From: Pseudomonas sp. N40(2020)
Lineage (GTDB): Bacteria; Pseudomonadota; Gammaproteobacteria; Pseudomonadales; Pseudomonadaceae
DNA length: 64,000 bases
Reading direction: 5' to 3'
Assembly: GCF_014472415.1 (NCBI RefSeq)
Contig: NZ_JACSZV010000001.1
Span: 248,001 to 312,000 of the forward strand
Under the pieces are notes generated by a model that was not told where the DNA came from, ran no database searches, and saw only the letters and a program-made list of their open reading frames with translations. Each line of letters starts with the position of its first letter. The stretch's first letter is position 1. Both the position numbers and the translations under genes were made by a program. Shown piece by piece: positions 54,035-63,696 of this stretch.

Positions 54035-55204
54035 TTAAAGACCGGCAGCCATGGCTTTGTCGATCAGCCAGTTCAGGTTCGGGCCACGGTCGCTGTTCAC
54101 TTCCACCGGACGGCCGGCGAGGCTGCTGTCGAGCGACTCGTCAGGCTTGATCTGTACGCGGATATCGGAGGACAGGTCGGCGCTTTTCAGGCTGGTGCTG
54201 CTGACGATCTTGCCGGTGCGGATCTTGTCTTCGCCGGCGATCTGGAAGCTCACCGGGGTGCCCGGACGCACGTCGCCGAACTGGCGATAGGAGAAGCGTG
54301 CTTCCACATTCGCCTCGGTGTTGCGCGGTACCAGTTGGAAGATCACATCGCCCTTGCTCGCGTATTGACCGTCGGCCACCAGTTGCTGGGCCACGCTGCA
54401 ATCGCACGGCGAGGTCAGGGTGCCGGTCATTTGCTTGCCGAACAGTTCTTCAACCTTGGCCGGGGACAGTTGGTCTTCTTCCAGATGCCCTTTGAGCACG
54501 TCGAGCATGCTGGTGCTGAATGTCGCCAGCGGTGCGCCTTTGGCGGCGACGCCGTCGGACTTGACCAGGCTCTGCACGGTGCCGTCACGCGGCATGGTGA
54601 TGTTCATGCCCGGTACGCTGACAAGGCCCGCCTGCGCATGGCTGACGAAGTACATGCCGTACACCGATTTGAAAATGAAACCCGCCGCAACCAGGCCGAC
54701 CGCAAAAATACCGGCACTGAACGTCACTGCTTTCAGACGCCCGAACGGGGTCATGCCGCTGCCGCCGTCCTTGACCTTGCGCGCCTTGGTGAAGTTGTCG
54801 CGCTGCAGGGTCGCCAGTACTTCACCCATGCTGACGATGTCGCCGGCCAGGTGCGAAGTGATCAAGTGGCGCAGGGTGGAAATGTCCTGCGGCTCAAGGT
54901 TCTGGAACTGGCAACCGGCACGGCCGGTCTGGCGGTCGAAGGAGCGCACCTGCAGTTCAACGTCCATGGCCAGGCCGAGGTTGTCGATGACGAATTGCAG
55001 GCGGGCCTTGTACACCTCGCCAATGGTCAGCGGCATTTGCCCGGCGTTGAACGCCAGACCACCGGCGGACAGGTCGAGGACCCGTGCTTCCATTGGCGTC
55101 CGGTCGGGGCCGAAGAAACGCAGCTTGGCCGGGATTTTCACTCGGGCGTGTTGGCGCTGGGCTTCGGATTCATGCACTACGTTGGCGTTGACGGCGGTAT
55201 TCAT
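54035..55204 (-). CDS. alg44: Alginate polymerase c-di-GMP receptor Alg44
   Basis: The 389-residue inner-membrane protein has an N-terminal PilZ domain with the c-di-GMP residues Arg17 and Arg21 (RQHAR), Asp44 and Ser46 (DLSAGG). A membrane helix follows near 161-180, then a periplasmic HlyD-like domain. Binding of c-di-GMP switches on polymerisation by Alg8, so alginate output follows c-di-GMP levels. Confidence 0.96.
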   Translation of the reverse strand: MNTAVNANVVHESEAQRQHARVKIPAKLRFFGPDRTPMEARVLDLSAGGLAFNAGQMPLTIGEVYKARLQFVIDNLGLAMDVELQVRSFDRQTGRAGCQFQNLEPQDISTLRHLITSHLAGDIVSMGEVLATLQRDNFTKARKVKDGGSGMTPFGRLKAVTFSAGIFAVGLVAAGFIFKSVYGMYFVSHAQAGLVSVPGMNITMPRDGTVQSLVKSDGVAAKGAPLATFSTSMLDVLKGHLEEDQLSPAKVEELFGKQMTGTLTSPCDCSVAQQLVADGQYASKGDVIFQLVPRNTEANVEARFSYRQFGDVRPGTPVSFQIAGEDKIRTGKIVSSTSLKSADLSSDIRVQIKPDESLDSSLAGRPVEVNSDRGPNLNWLIDKAMAAGL

Positions 55205-55239
55205 AGGGGCGATTTCCTTGTTAATTCAATAGGGGCGGG

Positions 55240-56721
55240 TCAGACCATCATCAGCAGCACGGCGACGAAAATGCTGCCGGCGGAGAAGGTCATGGTCCGA
55301 GACGACCAGGTGTTGAACCAACGTTGAAAGCTGGCGAGATCACGGGTCAGGGAAGTGGGTTGGCGAGTCCAGGATTGTTGGTCGAGGCGGAAGAACACGT
55401 AGATCTTCACCAGCGCACCGACGATCTGGTTGTAATAAAGAATCGCCGGGTAGGCCGGGCCGATCCGGTGACCGGAGCAGGACAACAGCAAGGTCAGAAT
55501 CAGGCGGGTGATGCCGATCCACAGCAGGTAAACCAGGATGAACGCGGTGCCGTACTTGAAGCTGGCGATGATCGCCACGGTCAGACCGAGCAGCGACGTC
55601 CACATCGACACGCGCTGATCGAAAAGCACCACCGAGGTGAAGGCGCCGAGGCGTTTCACACCCAGGCCCAAGGCGCGGGAGTTCTGCCGCAGGTTGTTGC
55701 CGTACCAGCGGAACATCAGTTTGCGACTGGCCTTGATGAAGCTCTTTTCCGGCGGGTGTTCAACGGTGTTGATCGCCGCGTCAGGCACGTAAAAGGTGTC
55801 GTAACCGAGACGCATCAGGCTGAACCAGCTCGACTTGTCGTCGCCGGTCAAAAACTTGAAACGGCCCAGACGCCAGTGTTGCAGCGAGTCGCTCTCCACA
55901 TCGGCGATGAATTCCGGGTCGGTCACCACGGTGGCACGGAACACCGACATGCGCCCGGTCATGGTCAGCACGCGCTTGGACAGGGCCATCGAGCACATGT
56001 TGATGTGACGCTGGGCGAAACGCAGCTTGTGCCATTCGCTCATTATGTAGCCGCCGCGTACTTCGCAGAACTCGTTGGTGGTCAGGCCGCCGACATTGCC
56101 GAACAACTGGAACCACGGCACGGTCTTGCGCACAGTGCCTTCGCCGAGCACGGTATCGCCATCGATCACGGCCACTACGGCGCGGTCGTCTGGCAGGTGA
56201 CGGGAGATCGCGCGGAAACCGTAGGCCAGGCCATCACGCTTGCCGGTGCCGGGAATGCGCACGAAGTCGAGTTTGACTCGCTCAGGCGGATTCATCCGCG
56301 CCCACAGCGCCTTGACCAGCAGCTCATCGGACATTTCGACGATCGAGCAGACCACTGTGGTCGGCAGTTCGCAGTCGATGGCTTCGCGGATCACCGAGCT
56401 GTAGACCTGCGCAGTGGTCAGCGCGTCGATACGGAAACTGGTGACCATCAGAAACACATGCGAGGGGTCCGCCGCTTTACCCAGCTTGCGCACTTTACGG
56501 CGCAGGTGCGGGTAAACGATGTAGAGGAAAATCATGCCGCGCACAAAGTGCGTTGCACCCATCGAGTAGCGCCAGATACCCACGGCGCCAATCAGGAAAA
56601 TGAAGTCCTTCGACTCGGAGTCGAATGTGGACGTGGGCAGCATCAAGGCCAGGCCCATCAGCAGACTGAGATAAAAAAGCCAGCCGGCGGATTGCAGAAA
56701 AAAATGTTTGAGCTTGGTCAT
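55240..56721 (-). CDS. alg8: Alginate polymerase, family 2 glycosyltransferase Alg8
   Basis: The 493-residue inner-membrane polymannuronate synthase has two N-terminal helices and a GT2 catalytic domain with IDGDT (the DxD) and [10 protein letters not shown]. Several C-terminal helices follow. The ATG at 56721 gives [10 protein letters not shown] and the normal length; an ATG at 56730 adds three residues. It works with Alg44. Confidence 0.94.
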   Translation of the reverse strand: MTKLKHFFLQSAGWLFYLSLLMGLALMLPTSTFDSESKDFIFLIGAVGIWRYSMGATHFVRGMIFLYIVYPHLRRKVRKLGKAADPSHVFLMVTSFRIDALTTAQVYSSVIREAIDCELPTTVVCSIVEMSDELLVKALWARMNPPERVKLDFVRIPGTGKRDGLAYGFRAISRHLPDDRAVVAVIDGDTVLGEGTVRKTVPWFQLFGNVGGLTTNEFCEVRGGYIMSEWHKLRFAQRHINMCSMALSKRVLTMTGRMSVFRATVVTDPEFIADVESDSLQHWRLGRFKFLTGDDKSSWFSLMRLGYDTFYVPDAAINTVEHPPEKSFIKASRKLMFRWYGNNLRQNSRALGLGVKRLGAFTSVVLFDQRVSMWTSLLGLTVAIIASFKYGTAFILVYLLWIGITRLILTLLLSCSGHRIGPAYPAILYYNQIVGALVKIYVFFRLDQQSWTRQPTSLTRDLASFQRWFNTWSSRTMTFSAGSIFVAVLLMMV

Positions 56722-56819
56722 CAACGTCATCCGAAGGTGAGAAGGCTTCAAGCCGCAAGCTTCGAGCTGCAAGCGAAACGCTTTGGCTGGCAGCTCGAGG
56801 CTTGTCGCTTAGGGCTGCG

Positions 56820-58136
56820 TTACCAGCAAATGCCTTCGGTGCGCGTACCGGCGTCGGTGGCTTTGGCCATGAAACCGACCAGGTCGATGACCTGTTTGCC
56901 GTGCGGTGCTTGCTGAGCCAGCGCGCGGAATTTCTCGTCGCGGTTGCCGAGGATGATCACGTCGGAGTTGTTGATCACCGAATCGAAGTCCGCGTTGAGC
57001 AGGGACGACACGTGCGGGATTTTCGACTCGATGTAGTCCTTGTTCGCGCCGTGAACACGGGCGTACTCGACGTTGCTGTCGTAGATGCTCAGGTCGTAAC
57101 CCTTGCCGATCAGCATTTCTGCCAGCTCGACCAGCGGGCTTTCGCGCAGGTCGTCGGTGCCGGCCTTGAAGCTCAGACCTAGCAGGGCGACTTTGCGTTT
57201 GTCGTGGCTTTCAACGATGTCGAAGGCGTTCTGCACTTGCGATTCGTTGCTGCGCATCAGCGAGTTGAGCAGCGGTGCCTCGACGTCCAGGGAACCGGCG
57301 CGGTAGGTCAGGGCACGCACGTCTTTTGGCAGGCACGAGCCGCCGAAAGCGAAACCCGGGCGCATGTAGTACTGGGACAGGTTGAGGGTCTTGTCCTGGC
57401 AGACCACTTCCATCACTTCACGGCCATCGACGCCGACCGCTTTGGCGATGTTGCCGATCTCGTTGGCGAAGGTCACTTTGGTCGCGTGCCAGACATTGCA
57501 GGTGTACTTGATCATCTCGGCGACAGCGATGTCCTTGCGGATGATCGGCGCGTCGAGTTCTTCGTACAGCGATTGCAGAACGTCGCCCGAAGCCTTGTCG
57601 AACTCGCCGATGACGGTCATCGGTGGCAGGTCGTAGTCGGCGATGGCGGTGGATTCACGCAGGAACTCAGGGTTGACCGCAACGCCGAAATCAACGCCAG
57701 CCTTCTTGCCGGAGCAATCTTCGAGGATCGGGATGACAACGTTTGCGACAGTGCCCGGCAGTACGGTGCTGCGCACGACGATGGTGTGGCGGGTGGATTT
57801 TTCACGCAGGACAAAACCGATCTCGCGGCATACCGCTTCGATGTAGTTCAGTTCCAGGTCGCCGTTCTTCTTGCTCGGCGTACCGACGCAGATCATCGAC
57901 AGATCGGTGTCACGAATCGCCTCGGCGAAGTTGGTCGTGCCACGCAGGCGACCGGTCTGAATACCCTGTTGCAGAAGTTCGCCCAGGCCCGGTTCAACAA
58001 TCGGCGATTTACCGGCGTTGATCATGTCGATCTTGTCTTTGGCAACGTCGACGCCAATCACGTCATGGCCCCGTGCAGACAGGCAACCGGCACACACTGC
58101 GCCAACGTAACCCAAACCAAATATGCTGATGCGCAT
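56820..58136 (-). CDS. algD: GDP-mannose 6-dehydrogenase AlgD
   Basis: The 438-residue cytoplasmic enzyme oxidises GDP-mannose to GDP-mannuronate, the committed and rate-limiting step. It has the Rossmann motif GLGYVGAV (7-14) and the catalytic Cys268 in GGSCLPKD. ATG at 58136 has GAGG nine bases upstream. It heads the operon and follows a long leader with an AlgU-type promoter. Confidence 0.97.
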   Translation of the reverse strand: MRISIFGLGYVGAVCAGCLSARGHDVIGVDVAKDKIDMINAGKSPIVEPGLGELLQQGIQTGRLRGTTNFAEAIRDTDLSMICVGTPSKKNGDLELNYIEAVCREIGFVLREKSTRHTIVVRSTVLPGTVANVVIPILEDCSGKKAGVDFGVAVNPEFLRESTAIADYDLPPMTVIGEFDKASGDVLQSLYEELDAPIIRKDIAVAEMIKYTCNVWHATKVTFANEIGNIAKAVGVDGREVMEVVCQDKTLNLSQYYMRPGFAFGGSCLPKDVRALTYRAGSLDVEAPLLNSLMRSNESQVQNAFDIVESHDKRKVALLGLSFKAGTDDLRESPLVELAEMLIGKGYDLSIYDSNVEYARVHGANKDYIESKIPHVSSLLNADFDSVINNSDVIILGNRDEKFRALAQQAPHGKQVIDLVGFMAKATDAGTRTEGICW

Positions 58137-58608
58137 CGCAATTACCTCTGTATATATCAGGCCGTTAGAGGGCCGGAGTTAATGGTGTTCAGCGTTCATT
58201 AGTGCACTCGAAAGTGCGGCATACAGGCGCCACAATGCCGTGTGCAGGCATACTAAGTTTCGAGTGTCTAAATAAGTGCACTCAAGATGTGCGCAACCAG
58301 GCTTTGTTGTTATGACTTGCCCTGTTTTGCAGCCAATCTTCATGTTTGAAGATCTTGGTGCAGTCGTTTTTACGCGCTTGATTTCAGGTAGAAGCCTTTA
58401 AAATCAAGCGGTTGGGTGCTCAGGCGAGCACGTTTATAGGGGCGCGGTCATGGCCTTGCAGGGGATATTAATGGTGCGTATCTCCTGTCCATCAAGTTGT
58501 TTTCAGACTGGTTAGTCATCTAGGCAAGTTGCTGTGACAACTTGGTTACATGACTATCGACCCTGCGTAAGTTATCTCGTACAAACTCGGCGAGAATCGT
58601 TACCGGTG
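58137..58608 (-). promoter_or_regulatory. Long structured 5' leader of algD
   Basis: About 470 bases lie between the predicted promoter and algD, without a supported gene. AGTGCACTCGAAA (58201-58213) pairs with TTTCGAGTGT (58258-58267) and a third related AAGTGCACTCA lies at 58274-58284, so alternative folds are possible. A long algD leader is known in P. aeruginosa. Confidence 0.6.
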
Positions 58609-58637
58609 GTATGAGCTATGCATTTGGACGAAGTTCC
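58609..58637 (-). promoter_or_regulatory. AlgU (sigma-22) type promoter of algD
   Basis: On the minus strand, GGAACTT (58637-58631) is followed after 16 bases by TCATACC (58614-58608). The AlgU consensus is GAACTT-N16-TCTGA. The -35 is perfect and the -10 partly matches. Confidence 0.75.
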
Positions 58638-58907
58638 TGCCCGCTCATCGCGAAATCTGAAATTTCTTGAAATATTGTCCTAGATGGCACTAGTCTCAAA
58701 TTGATAGCACTTTCGTTTTCGACCTTTATTAACAGGCGAATAATCACATTAGATAGTTTTGTGCCACTACGGTGAAAAAAATTAGGTGCCACTACTGAAA
58801 AAAAAGATCAGTGTCGAGTGAAACTAATATTAGAAAAGATGGGGATATTTTTTTGGCGCCATAAAAATGGCAAAAACAGGCGGGGGATTTTTGACATCGT
58901 GCGACCT
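58638..58907. other. AT-rich upstream control region of the alginate operon
   Basis: No gene is supported here. GTGCCACTAC occurs twice, 25 bp apart (58761-58770 and 58786-58795), each followed by TGAAAAAAA. Further TGGC/GCCA half-sites are at 58685 and 58854-58861 (TGGCGCCA), and A/T tracts are frequent. This is consistent with binding sites and DNA bending upstream of algD; the factors are not identified. Confidence 0.5.
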
Positions 58908-58936
58908 GCACGACTCTATATAGAAAGAGTCGTGCA
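58907..58936 (-). terminator. Hairpin after yaaA
   Basis: TGCACGACTCT and AGAGTCGTGCA form an 11-bp perfect stem with an 8-nt loop, 12 bp after the yaaA stop. There is no immediate U-run on the minus-strand transcript, so termination is probable but not certain. Confidence 0.5.
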
Positions 58937-58947
58937 ACGGGCATGCT

Positions 58948-59727
58948 TTATTCGGGGGCGTGATCGCGCAAAAACACCAGATTGTCCGGTTTCGACTGTT
59001 CAGCACTGTAGCGATAACCCTGAACATCGAACTGCTTGAGCTGGGCTGGATCGTTGATGCCTTCCTGGATCACGAAACGGCTCATCAAACCACGGGCCTT
59101 TTTCGCGTAGAAACTGATGATCTTGTACTGGCCGTTCTTCTGGTCCTTGAACTCGGTGTTGATGATCCGTGCGTTCAGGGCAGTGCGTTTGACCGCAGAG
59201 AAGTACTCGTTGGATGCCAGGTTGAGCAGCAAATCATCGCCTTGCTCGGCCAATGCTTCATTCAGCCATTCACTGATGCGCGTGCCCCAGAACGCGTACA
59301 AATCCTTGCCGCGCGCGTTGGCCAGTTTGGTGCCCATTTCCAGGCGATAGGGTTGCATCAGATCCAGCGGGCGCAGCAGGCCATAAAGGCCGGAGAGCAT
59401 GCGCAGGTGTTTTTGCGCGTAATCGAAATTCGCTTCACTGAAGGACTGGGCGTCGAGACCGGTGTAGACGTCACCCTTGAACGCGAGCAGGGCCTGCTTG
59501 GCGTTTTCCGGGGTGAAGGCTGGCGTCCAGCTGCCGAAACGTGCGGCGTTGAGCCCGCCGATCTTGTCTGAGACGTGCATCAATTCGCTGATCTGCGCCG
59601 GCGACAGCTCACGCAATTGCTGAATCAGCTCCTGAGAGTGGTCGAGGTATTGCGGCTGGGTGAAGCGCTGGGTCGCCGGCGGTGTTTCGTAATCGAGGGT
59701 CTTGGCGGGGGAAATCACCATCAGCAT
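58948..59727 (-). CDS. yaaA: Peroxide stress protein YaaA
   Basis: The 259-residue DNA-binding protein lowers free iron damage during H2O2 stress in E. coli. It starts [17 protein letters not shown] and ends near [13 protein letters not shown]-type and [11 protein letters not shown] segments are conserved in the family. ATG at 59727 has AGGAG upstream. It shares orientation with the alg operon but is upstream of the algD promoter and has its own terminator. Confidence 0.95.
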   Translation of the reverse strand: MLMVISPAKTLDYETPPATQRFTQPQYLDHSQELIQQLRELSPAQISELMHVSDKIGGLNAARFGSWTPAFTPENAKQALLAFKGDVYTGLDAQSFSEANFDYAQKHLRMLSGLYGLLRPLDLMQPYRLEMGTKLANARGKDLYAFWGTRISEWLNEALAEQGDDLLLNLASNEYFSAVKRTALNARIINTEFKDQKNGQYKIISFYAKKARGLMSRFVIQEGINDPAQLKQFDVQGYRYSAEQSKPDNLVFLRDHAPE

Positions 59728-59827
59728 GAAGTCGTCTCCTTTAATCGTGGGGGCGATTCTAGGGGGTTGTCGGTGTTGACTCCAGCTATCAAGCCCATAG
59801 GTGATCGACGGCTGGCCCCAATCCCCC

Positions 59828-59915
59828 GTGGGAGCGAGCCTGCTCGCGAAAGCAGTGTATCAGTCGACTTCTATGGCGGATCTGAATCCGTATTCGGGAG
59901 CAGGCTCGCTCCCAC
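59828..59915. repeat. REP doublet (GTGGGAGCGAGCC family)
   Basis: Two inverted REP cores around about 42 bases, in the divergent region between yaaA and the deacetylase-like gene. The right copy has one changed base (TTCGGGAGCAGG). Confidence 0.88.
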
Positions 59916-59992
59916 ATGGGAATCTGTGTTGCTGAGGGAACTGTGTGGGATCAGCTATAGTGCCGCCCGGGTTTTGTTACGGAGACATCCCA

Positions 59993-61117
59993 TTGCGCAT
60001 TGTTCTTTTATTCACCGCGTGGCTATTGAGCTTCGGTGCCGTTGCGGCGCCGGGCGATGTGGCGACGCTGGATCGCAGTACCTGGCCGGAGCAACTGAGC
60101 AGCCCTACGCTGTTCGACGTGGCATCGCGGGCGGAAATCCTCATGTTCGCCCGCGGTCTGCTGGGCACCGAGTCGATGGACGAAGCCGCCCTGGCCCAGC
60201 GTCTGGGGCTGCGCACGGTCAATATCGACGCGGTTAATAGCCTGCGCCAACGGCTGTGGCAGCGTCTGTTGGCCAACTACAACTTCGCTCAGCAGAGCTG
60301 CGATCAGGACGCCTCGTTCTGCTTCCTCGTCGAAGACTTGCCGACTCTGCGCGAGCAAGCCGCCAAGTTCGTGGTCAGCGATGACAGCTATTACACCAAG
60401 TGGGCCGAGCCAAGCCGGATCTTCCATTTGCTCTATCTGGACGAGTTGATGCGCAAGGCTGCGCTTTCGCCTCAGAACAGCAACGAATTCGATCGTTTTG
60501 GCGACTACGAGCGCAACGGCGAGGAAATGCATGACCGGCTGTTTCTGCTGACCTTCGACAGCGCCGCCAACGTGCAACCGGACAACACCGACTGGCTCAC
60601 CGAGTACCTGCGCAAGGCGAACATGAGCGGCACGTTCTTCATGCTTGGCAAGGATATTCAGGCGCGGCTGGGTGATCGTTCGGTAAGCAACCTGCAAGCG
60701 GCGTTTTCGCAACAATGCGTCGGCGTGCAGGGTTGGGAGTTCCGTTCCCACAGCCATTGGCAGGACTGGCAGGACTCGGTGCGGCGCAGCGCTGATCTGG
60801 TCAGGAACAAATTGCCGGAAAACTACGTGCCGCTGTTCCGCCCGCCGGATGGCCAGCGCCGCAGTGACGCACAAGGTTTCTTCAATAGCCAGGGCCTGCA
60901 AGTGGCGTTGTGGGACATCGACGCCCAGGATGGCGCGGGCAAGCTCAAGGGCCCCCAGAGTGCGCAGCGGGTGCTGACCCTGATGCTGTTGTGGCGCCAT
61001 GGAGTGATCAATTTCAACATGAAGCAGGATGCGGTGAAGACCGCGATGCCGTGGCTGATCACACAAACTGCGCAAAGTGGCATCGGCTGGGAGGATTGTC
61101 AGGACGCGTTTCGCTGA
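59993..61117 (+). CDS. Polysaccharide-deacetylase-like secreted protein with degenerate active site
   Basis: The 374-residue protein has a signal peptide (MRIVLLFTAWLLSFGAVAAP) and a C-terminal NodB-like domain from about residue 180. Motif 1 reads TFDSA (187-191) where the family has TFDDG. Motif 2, normally HxxxH, reads RSHSHWQDW with the second metal His missing. Motif 3, RPPDG (284-288), is kept. The start is TTG at 59993 with GGAG eight bases upstream; an ATG at 59945 lacks a site and would add 16 residues before the signal peptide. A periplasmic carbohydrate role without normal catalysis is inferred. Confidence 0.75.
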   Translation: MRIVLLFTAWLLSFGAVAAPGDVATLDRSTWPEQLSSPTLFDVASRAEILMFARGLLGTESMDEAALAQRLGLRTVNIDAVNSLRQRLWQRLLANYNFAQQSCDQDASFCFLVEDLPTLREQAAKFVVSDDSYYTKWAEPSRIFHLLYLDELMRKAALSPQNSNEFDRFGDYERNGEEMHDRLFLLTFDSAANVQPDNTDWLTEYLRKANMSGTFFMLGKDIQARLGDRSVSNLQAAFSQQCVGVQGWEFRSHSHWQDWQDSVRRSADLVRNKLPENYVPLFRPPDGQRRSDAQGFFNSQGLQVALWDIDAQDGAGKLKGPQSAQRVLTLMLLWRHGVINFNMKQDAVKTAMPWLITQTAQSGIGWEDCQDAFR

Positions 61118-61127
61118 GAAACGGCAA

Positions 61128-61161
61128 AAGCCCGGAAACATTGGGCTTGGGGTGATTTTTT
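61128..61161 (+). terminator. Terminator after the deacetylase-like gene
   Basis: AAGCCC and GGGCTT stems around a 9-nt loop, followed after a short GC spacer by a T-run (TTTTTT, 61156-61161). It is 11 bp after the stop. Confidence 0.65.
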
Positions 61162-61454
61162 CGGAGGTTTCGGTGCAGGTCGACTTCCGACTCTAACGGG
61201 GGCAGGGCGGTCCGCCAAGGGCTTTTCGTCACTTTGCAAAATAAACTTAAAAAAACCGTCAAAGTGCTTTTTTATGTCATGGGTTTTGGAGTATTACGAA
61301 GACAGACCGCCGAAACCTGCAACACAGGTGGCGTCTTCCAAGACCCGTTTGTTTGCAGTCACTTGAATCTCCGCAGGTGAGATTTCGGCAGTCACTTCGA
61401 GGCGCAGCACCGCCAAGGTATTGCGTCTACTGGCTCTGACATAGGTGACCGAGT
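61162..61454 (+). other. Structured region upstream of phoH
   Basis: There is no supported gene. A compound stem-loop lies at 61298-61338: GAAGA/TCTTC, CGCC/GGCG and ACCTG/CAGGT around the loop CAACA. GCAGTCACTT then occurs twice, 33 bp apart (61355-61364 and 61388-61397). This could be a leader RNA or a small RNA. Confidence 0.4.
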
Positions 61455-62849
61455 ATGGATGATCACGGACGTAGCCCTTCCTCCAACCAGCCAATCCTTT
61501 ATGTACTCGATACCAACGTATTGATTCACGATCCAAACGCCCTGCTTAATTTCGAAGAACACCACGTCGCGATCCCGATGACCGTGCTTGAGGAGTTGGA
61601 CAAGCTCAAGAGCGGGCATCATAGCGTTGCCGCCGAATGCCGCCAGGCGATCCGGCTTATCGACAAGACCCTGGGTGACGCCTCCCCCGAGGACGTCGAA
61701 CTGGGTGTGCCGATCCAGCGCGGCAAGAGCGGGCCGAAGGGCTTGCTGTCAATTCTGATGAGCAAAAAGGCCGAGTCGAACCTGATTCTGCCCGAGCACC
61801 TGAACGACAACAAAATCATCAACCAGTTGATTGATCTGCACACCCGTGATCCGCAGAAAGCTGTGGTGCTGGTCACCAAAGACATCAACATGCGCCTCAA
61901 GGCGCGCGCCTGCGGGATCGCGGCCGAGGACTACAGCACCGACCAACTGGTCGATGACGTGTCCCTGCTACCCAACGGCTACCACAACATGACCGGTTCT
62001 TTCTGGGACCGCGTGAGCAAGGTCGAAACCCGTCAGGACCACGGCCGCACCTGGCATCAGGTGCAACTGATCGACAACCTGCCGGCGGTACACATCAACG
62101 AGTTCATCATTGACGAACAGGGCTTTGTCGGCTGGATCAAGGAAATCCAGGAAGACAAACTGCTGATCCTCGACCTGCATCAGGAACCGCTGCTGCACCA
62201 GGAAGCCTGGGGCCTCAAGCCGCGCGACATCTATCAGAGCCTGGCGCTGTACGCACTGCTTGATCCGGACATCCATCTGGTCAACCTGTCCGGCGCTGCC
62301 GGTTCCGGTAAAACCATTCTGGCGCTGGCCGCTGCGATCGAGCAGACCATGGTCAGCAAGCGTTATCGCCGCATCATCGCCACCCGCAGTGTGCAGGGTC
62401 TGGATCAGGAGATCGGCTTCCTGCCTGGCACCGAAGCGGAAAAAATGGAGCCTTGGCTCGGCGCCATCACCGACAACCTCGAAGCCTTGCACATGGATGA
62501 CGAAAACACCCATGGCAGCGTCGACTACATCCTCAGCAAAGTGCCGTTGCAGTTCAAATCGCTCAACTACATTCGCGGTCGCAGCTTCCAGCAGAGCCTG
62601 ATCCTGATCGACGAATGCCAGAACCTCACCCCGCACCAGATGAAAACCATCATCACCCGTGCCGGTGCCGGTTCCAAAGTGGTGTGCCTGGGCAACCTGG
62701 CGCAGATCGACACCCCTTACCTGTCCGCGACCAGCTCCGGGCTGACCTACCTGACCGAACGCTTCAAGGATTTCCCCAACGGTGTGCACATCACCCTGCA
62801 AGGGGTGCCTCGCTCAATCCTGGCCGAATACGCCGAATCGCATCTGTAA
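61455..62849 (+). CDS. PIN-domain/PhoH-family ATPase (PhoH2 type)
   Basis: The 464-residue cytoplasmic protein has an N-terminal PIN nuclease-like domain (about 12-145; VLDTNVLIHDP with Asp19) and a C-terminal PhoH helicase-like domain with Walker A GAAGSGKT (280-287) and Walker B LILIDECQ (382-389). PhoH2-type proteins couple RNA unwinding to PIN cleavage. ATG at 61455 has AGGTGA upstream. Confidence 0.92.
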   Translation: MDDHGRSPSSNQPILYVLDTNVLIHDPNALLNFEEHHVAIPMTVLEELDKLKSGHHSVAAECRQAIRLIDKTLGDASPEDVELGVPIQRGKSGPKGLLSILMSKKAESNLILPEHLNDNKIINQLIDLHTRDPQKAVVLVTKDINMRLKARACGIAAEDYSTDQLVDDVSLLPNGYHNMTGSFWDRVSKVETRQDHGRTWHQVQLIDNLPAVHINEFIIDEQGFVGWIKEIQEDKLLILDLHQEPLLHQEAWGLKPRDIYQSLALYALLDPDIHLVNLSGAAGSGKTILALAAAIEQTMVSKRYRRIIATRSVQGLDQEIGFLPGTEAEKMEPWLGAITDNLEALHMDDENTHGSVDYILSKVPLQFKSLNYIRGRSFQQSLILIDECQNLTPHQMKTIITRAGAGSKVVCLGNLAQIDTPYLSATSSGLTYLTERFKDFPNGVHITLQGVPRSILAEYAESHL

Positions 62850-62861
62850 TCCTTCCAACAG

Positions 62862-62892
62862 AACCGGGCGGCCCAACATCCGCCCGGTTTTT
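62862..62892 (+). terminator. Terminator after phoH
   Basis: AACCGGGCG and CGCCCGGTT form a 9-bp stem with a 10-nt loop, followed by a T-run. It lies 13 bp after the stop. Confidence 0.9.
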
Positions 62893-62980
62893 TATGCCCT
62901 ATACGAAGAACGCCATATTCAAGCGTGCGGAAATTTGACCCGCAGGTTTACAATCCCCGCTCCTGATCAGGAGTAATCCC

Positions 62981-63454
62981 GTGCTGACTCATCTCGATTC
63001 CCAAGGTCGCGCCAACATGGTCGACGTCACCGAAAAAGCCGTGACGTTCCGTGAAGCGACGGCCCAAGCGCTGGTGCGCATGCTCCCCGAAACTCTGCAG
63101 ATGATCGTCAGTGGCGGCCATCCCAAAGGAGACGTGTTTGCCGTAGCGCGCATTGCCGGCATTCAGGCAGCGAAGAAAACCAGCGATCTGATTCCCCTGT
63201 GCCATCCGCTGATGCTCACCGGCGTCAAAGTCGAACTCAGCGCTGAAGGCGAAGACGCCGTGCGCATCGTCGCCCGTTGCAAACTGTCCGGGCAGACCGG
63301 CGTCGAGATGGAAGCGCTGACCGCTGCCAGCGTCGCTGCGCTGACTATCTATGACATGTGCAAAGCCGTGGATCGCGGCATGACCATCGAAAGCGTGAAG
63401 CTGCTGGAGAAGGTCGGTGGCAAGAGCGGTCACTTCCAGGCGGAGCAACCATGA
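62981..63454 (+). CDS. moaC: Cyclic pyranopterin monophosphate synthase MoaC
   Basis: The 157-residue enzyme makes cyclic pyranopterin monophosphate in molybdenum cofactor synthesis. It has [23 protein letters not shown] and the LCHPLML motif. The start is GTG at 62981 with AGGAG nine bases upstream. The stop overlaps the moaD start (ATGA). Confidence 0.96.
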   Translation: MLTHLDSQGRANMVDVTEKAVTFREATAQALVRMLPETLQMIVSGGHPKGDVFAVARIAGIQAAKKTSDLIPLCHPLMLTGVKVELSAEGEDAVRIVARCKLSGQTGVEMEALTAASVAALTIYDMCKAVDRGMTIESVKLLEKVGGKSGHFQAEQP

Positions 63455-63693
63455 ACGTGATCGTGAGGTTTTTTGCCCGTTACCGTGAAGCACTGGGTGT
63501 TGATTCGGTAAAGGTCGAAGGCGATTTCGCCACTGTTGATGACGTGCGCGCTTTGTTGGCCAAGCGTGATGGCGCCGAGGTGTTGAGTGAACAGAACCTG
63601 ATGTGCGCGCGCAACGAAGACCTCTGCCAACTCGATGAGCCTGTTACCGATGGCGACGAAGTGGCGTTCTTCCCGACCGTGACCGGAGGCTGA
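63451..63693 (+). CDS. moaD: Molybdopterin synthase small subunit MoaD
   Basis: The 80-residue ubiquitin-like sulfur carrier ends in VTGG, the C-terminal Gly-Gly that receives a thiocarboxylate. It begins at the ATG overlapping the moaC stop by 4 bp and is followed 3 bp later by moaE. An upstream in-frame extension lies inside moaC and is not used. Confidence 0.95.
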   Translation: MNVIVRFFARYREALGVDSVKVEGDFATVDDVRALLAKRDGAEVLSEQNLMCARNEDLCQLDEPVTDGDEVAFFPTVTGG

Positions 63694-63696
63694 GCC

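Noticed and set aside
52646..55327. An 893-codon open frame antisense to algK and alg44
   Set aside because: It spans two known genes and their junction, has no family signature and no ribosome-binding site.
58137..58947. A gene in the algD upstream region
   Set aside because: Only short frames without ribosome-binding sites are present; repeats and promoter elements explain the region.
61294..61536. An 80-codon minus-strand frame overlapping the phoH start
   Set aside because: There is no ribosome-binding site, it overlaps the conserved PIN domain of phoH, and the region is better read as a leader.
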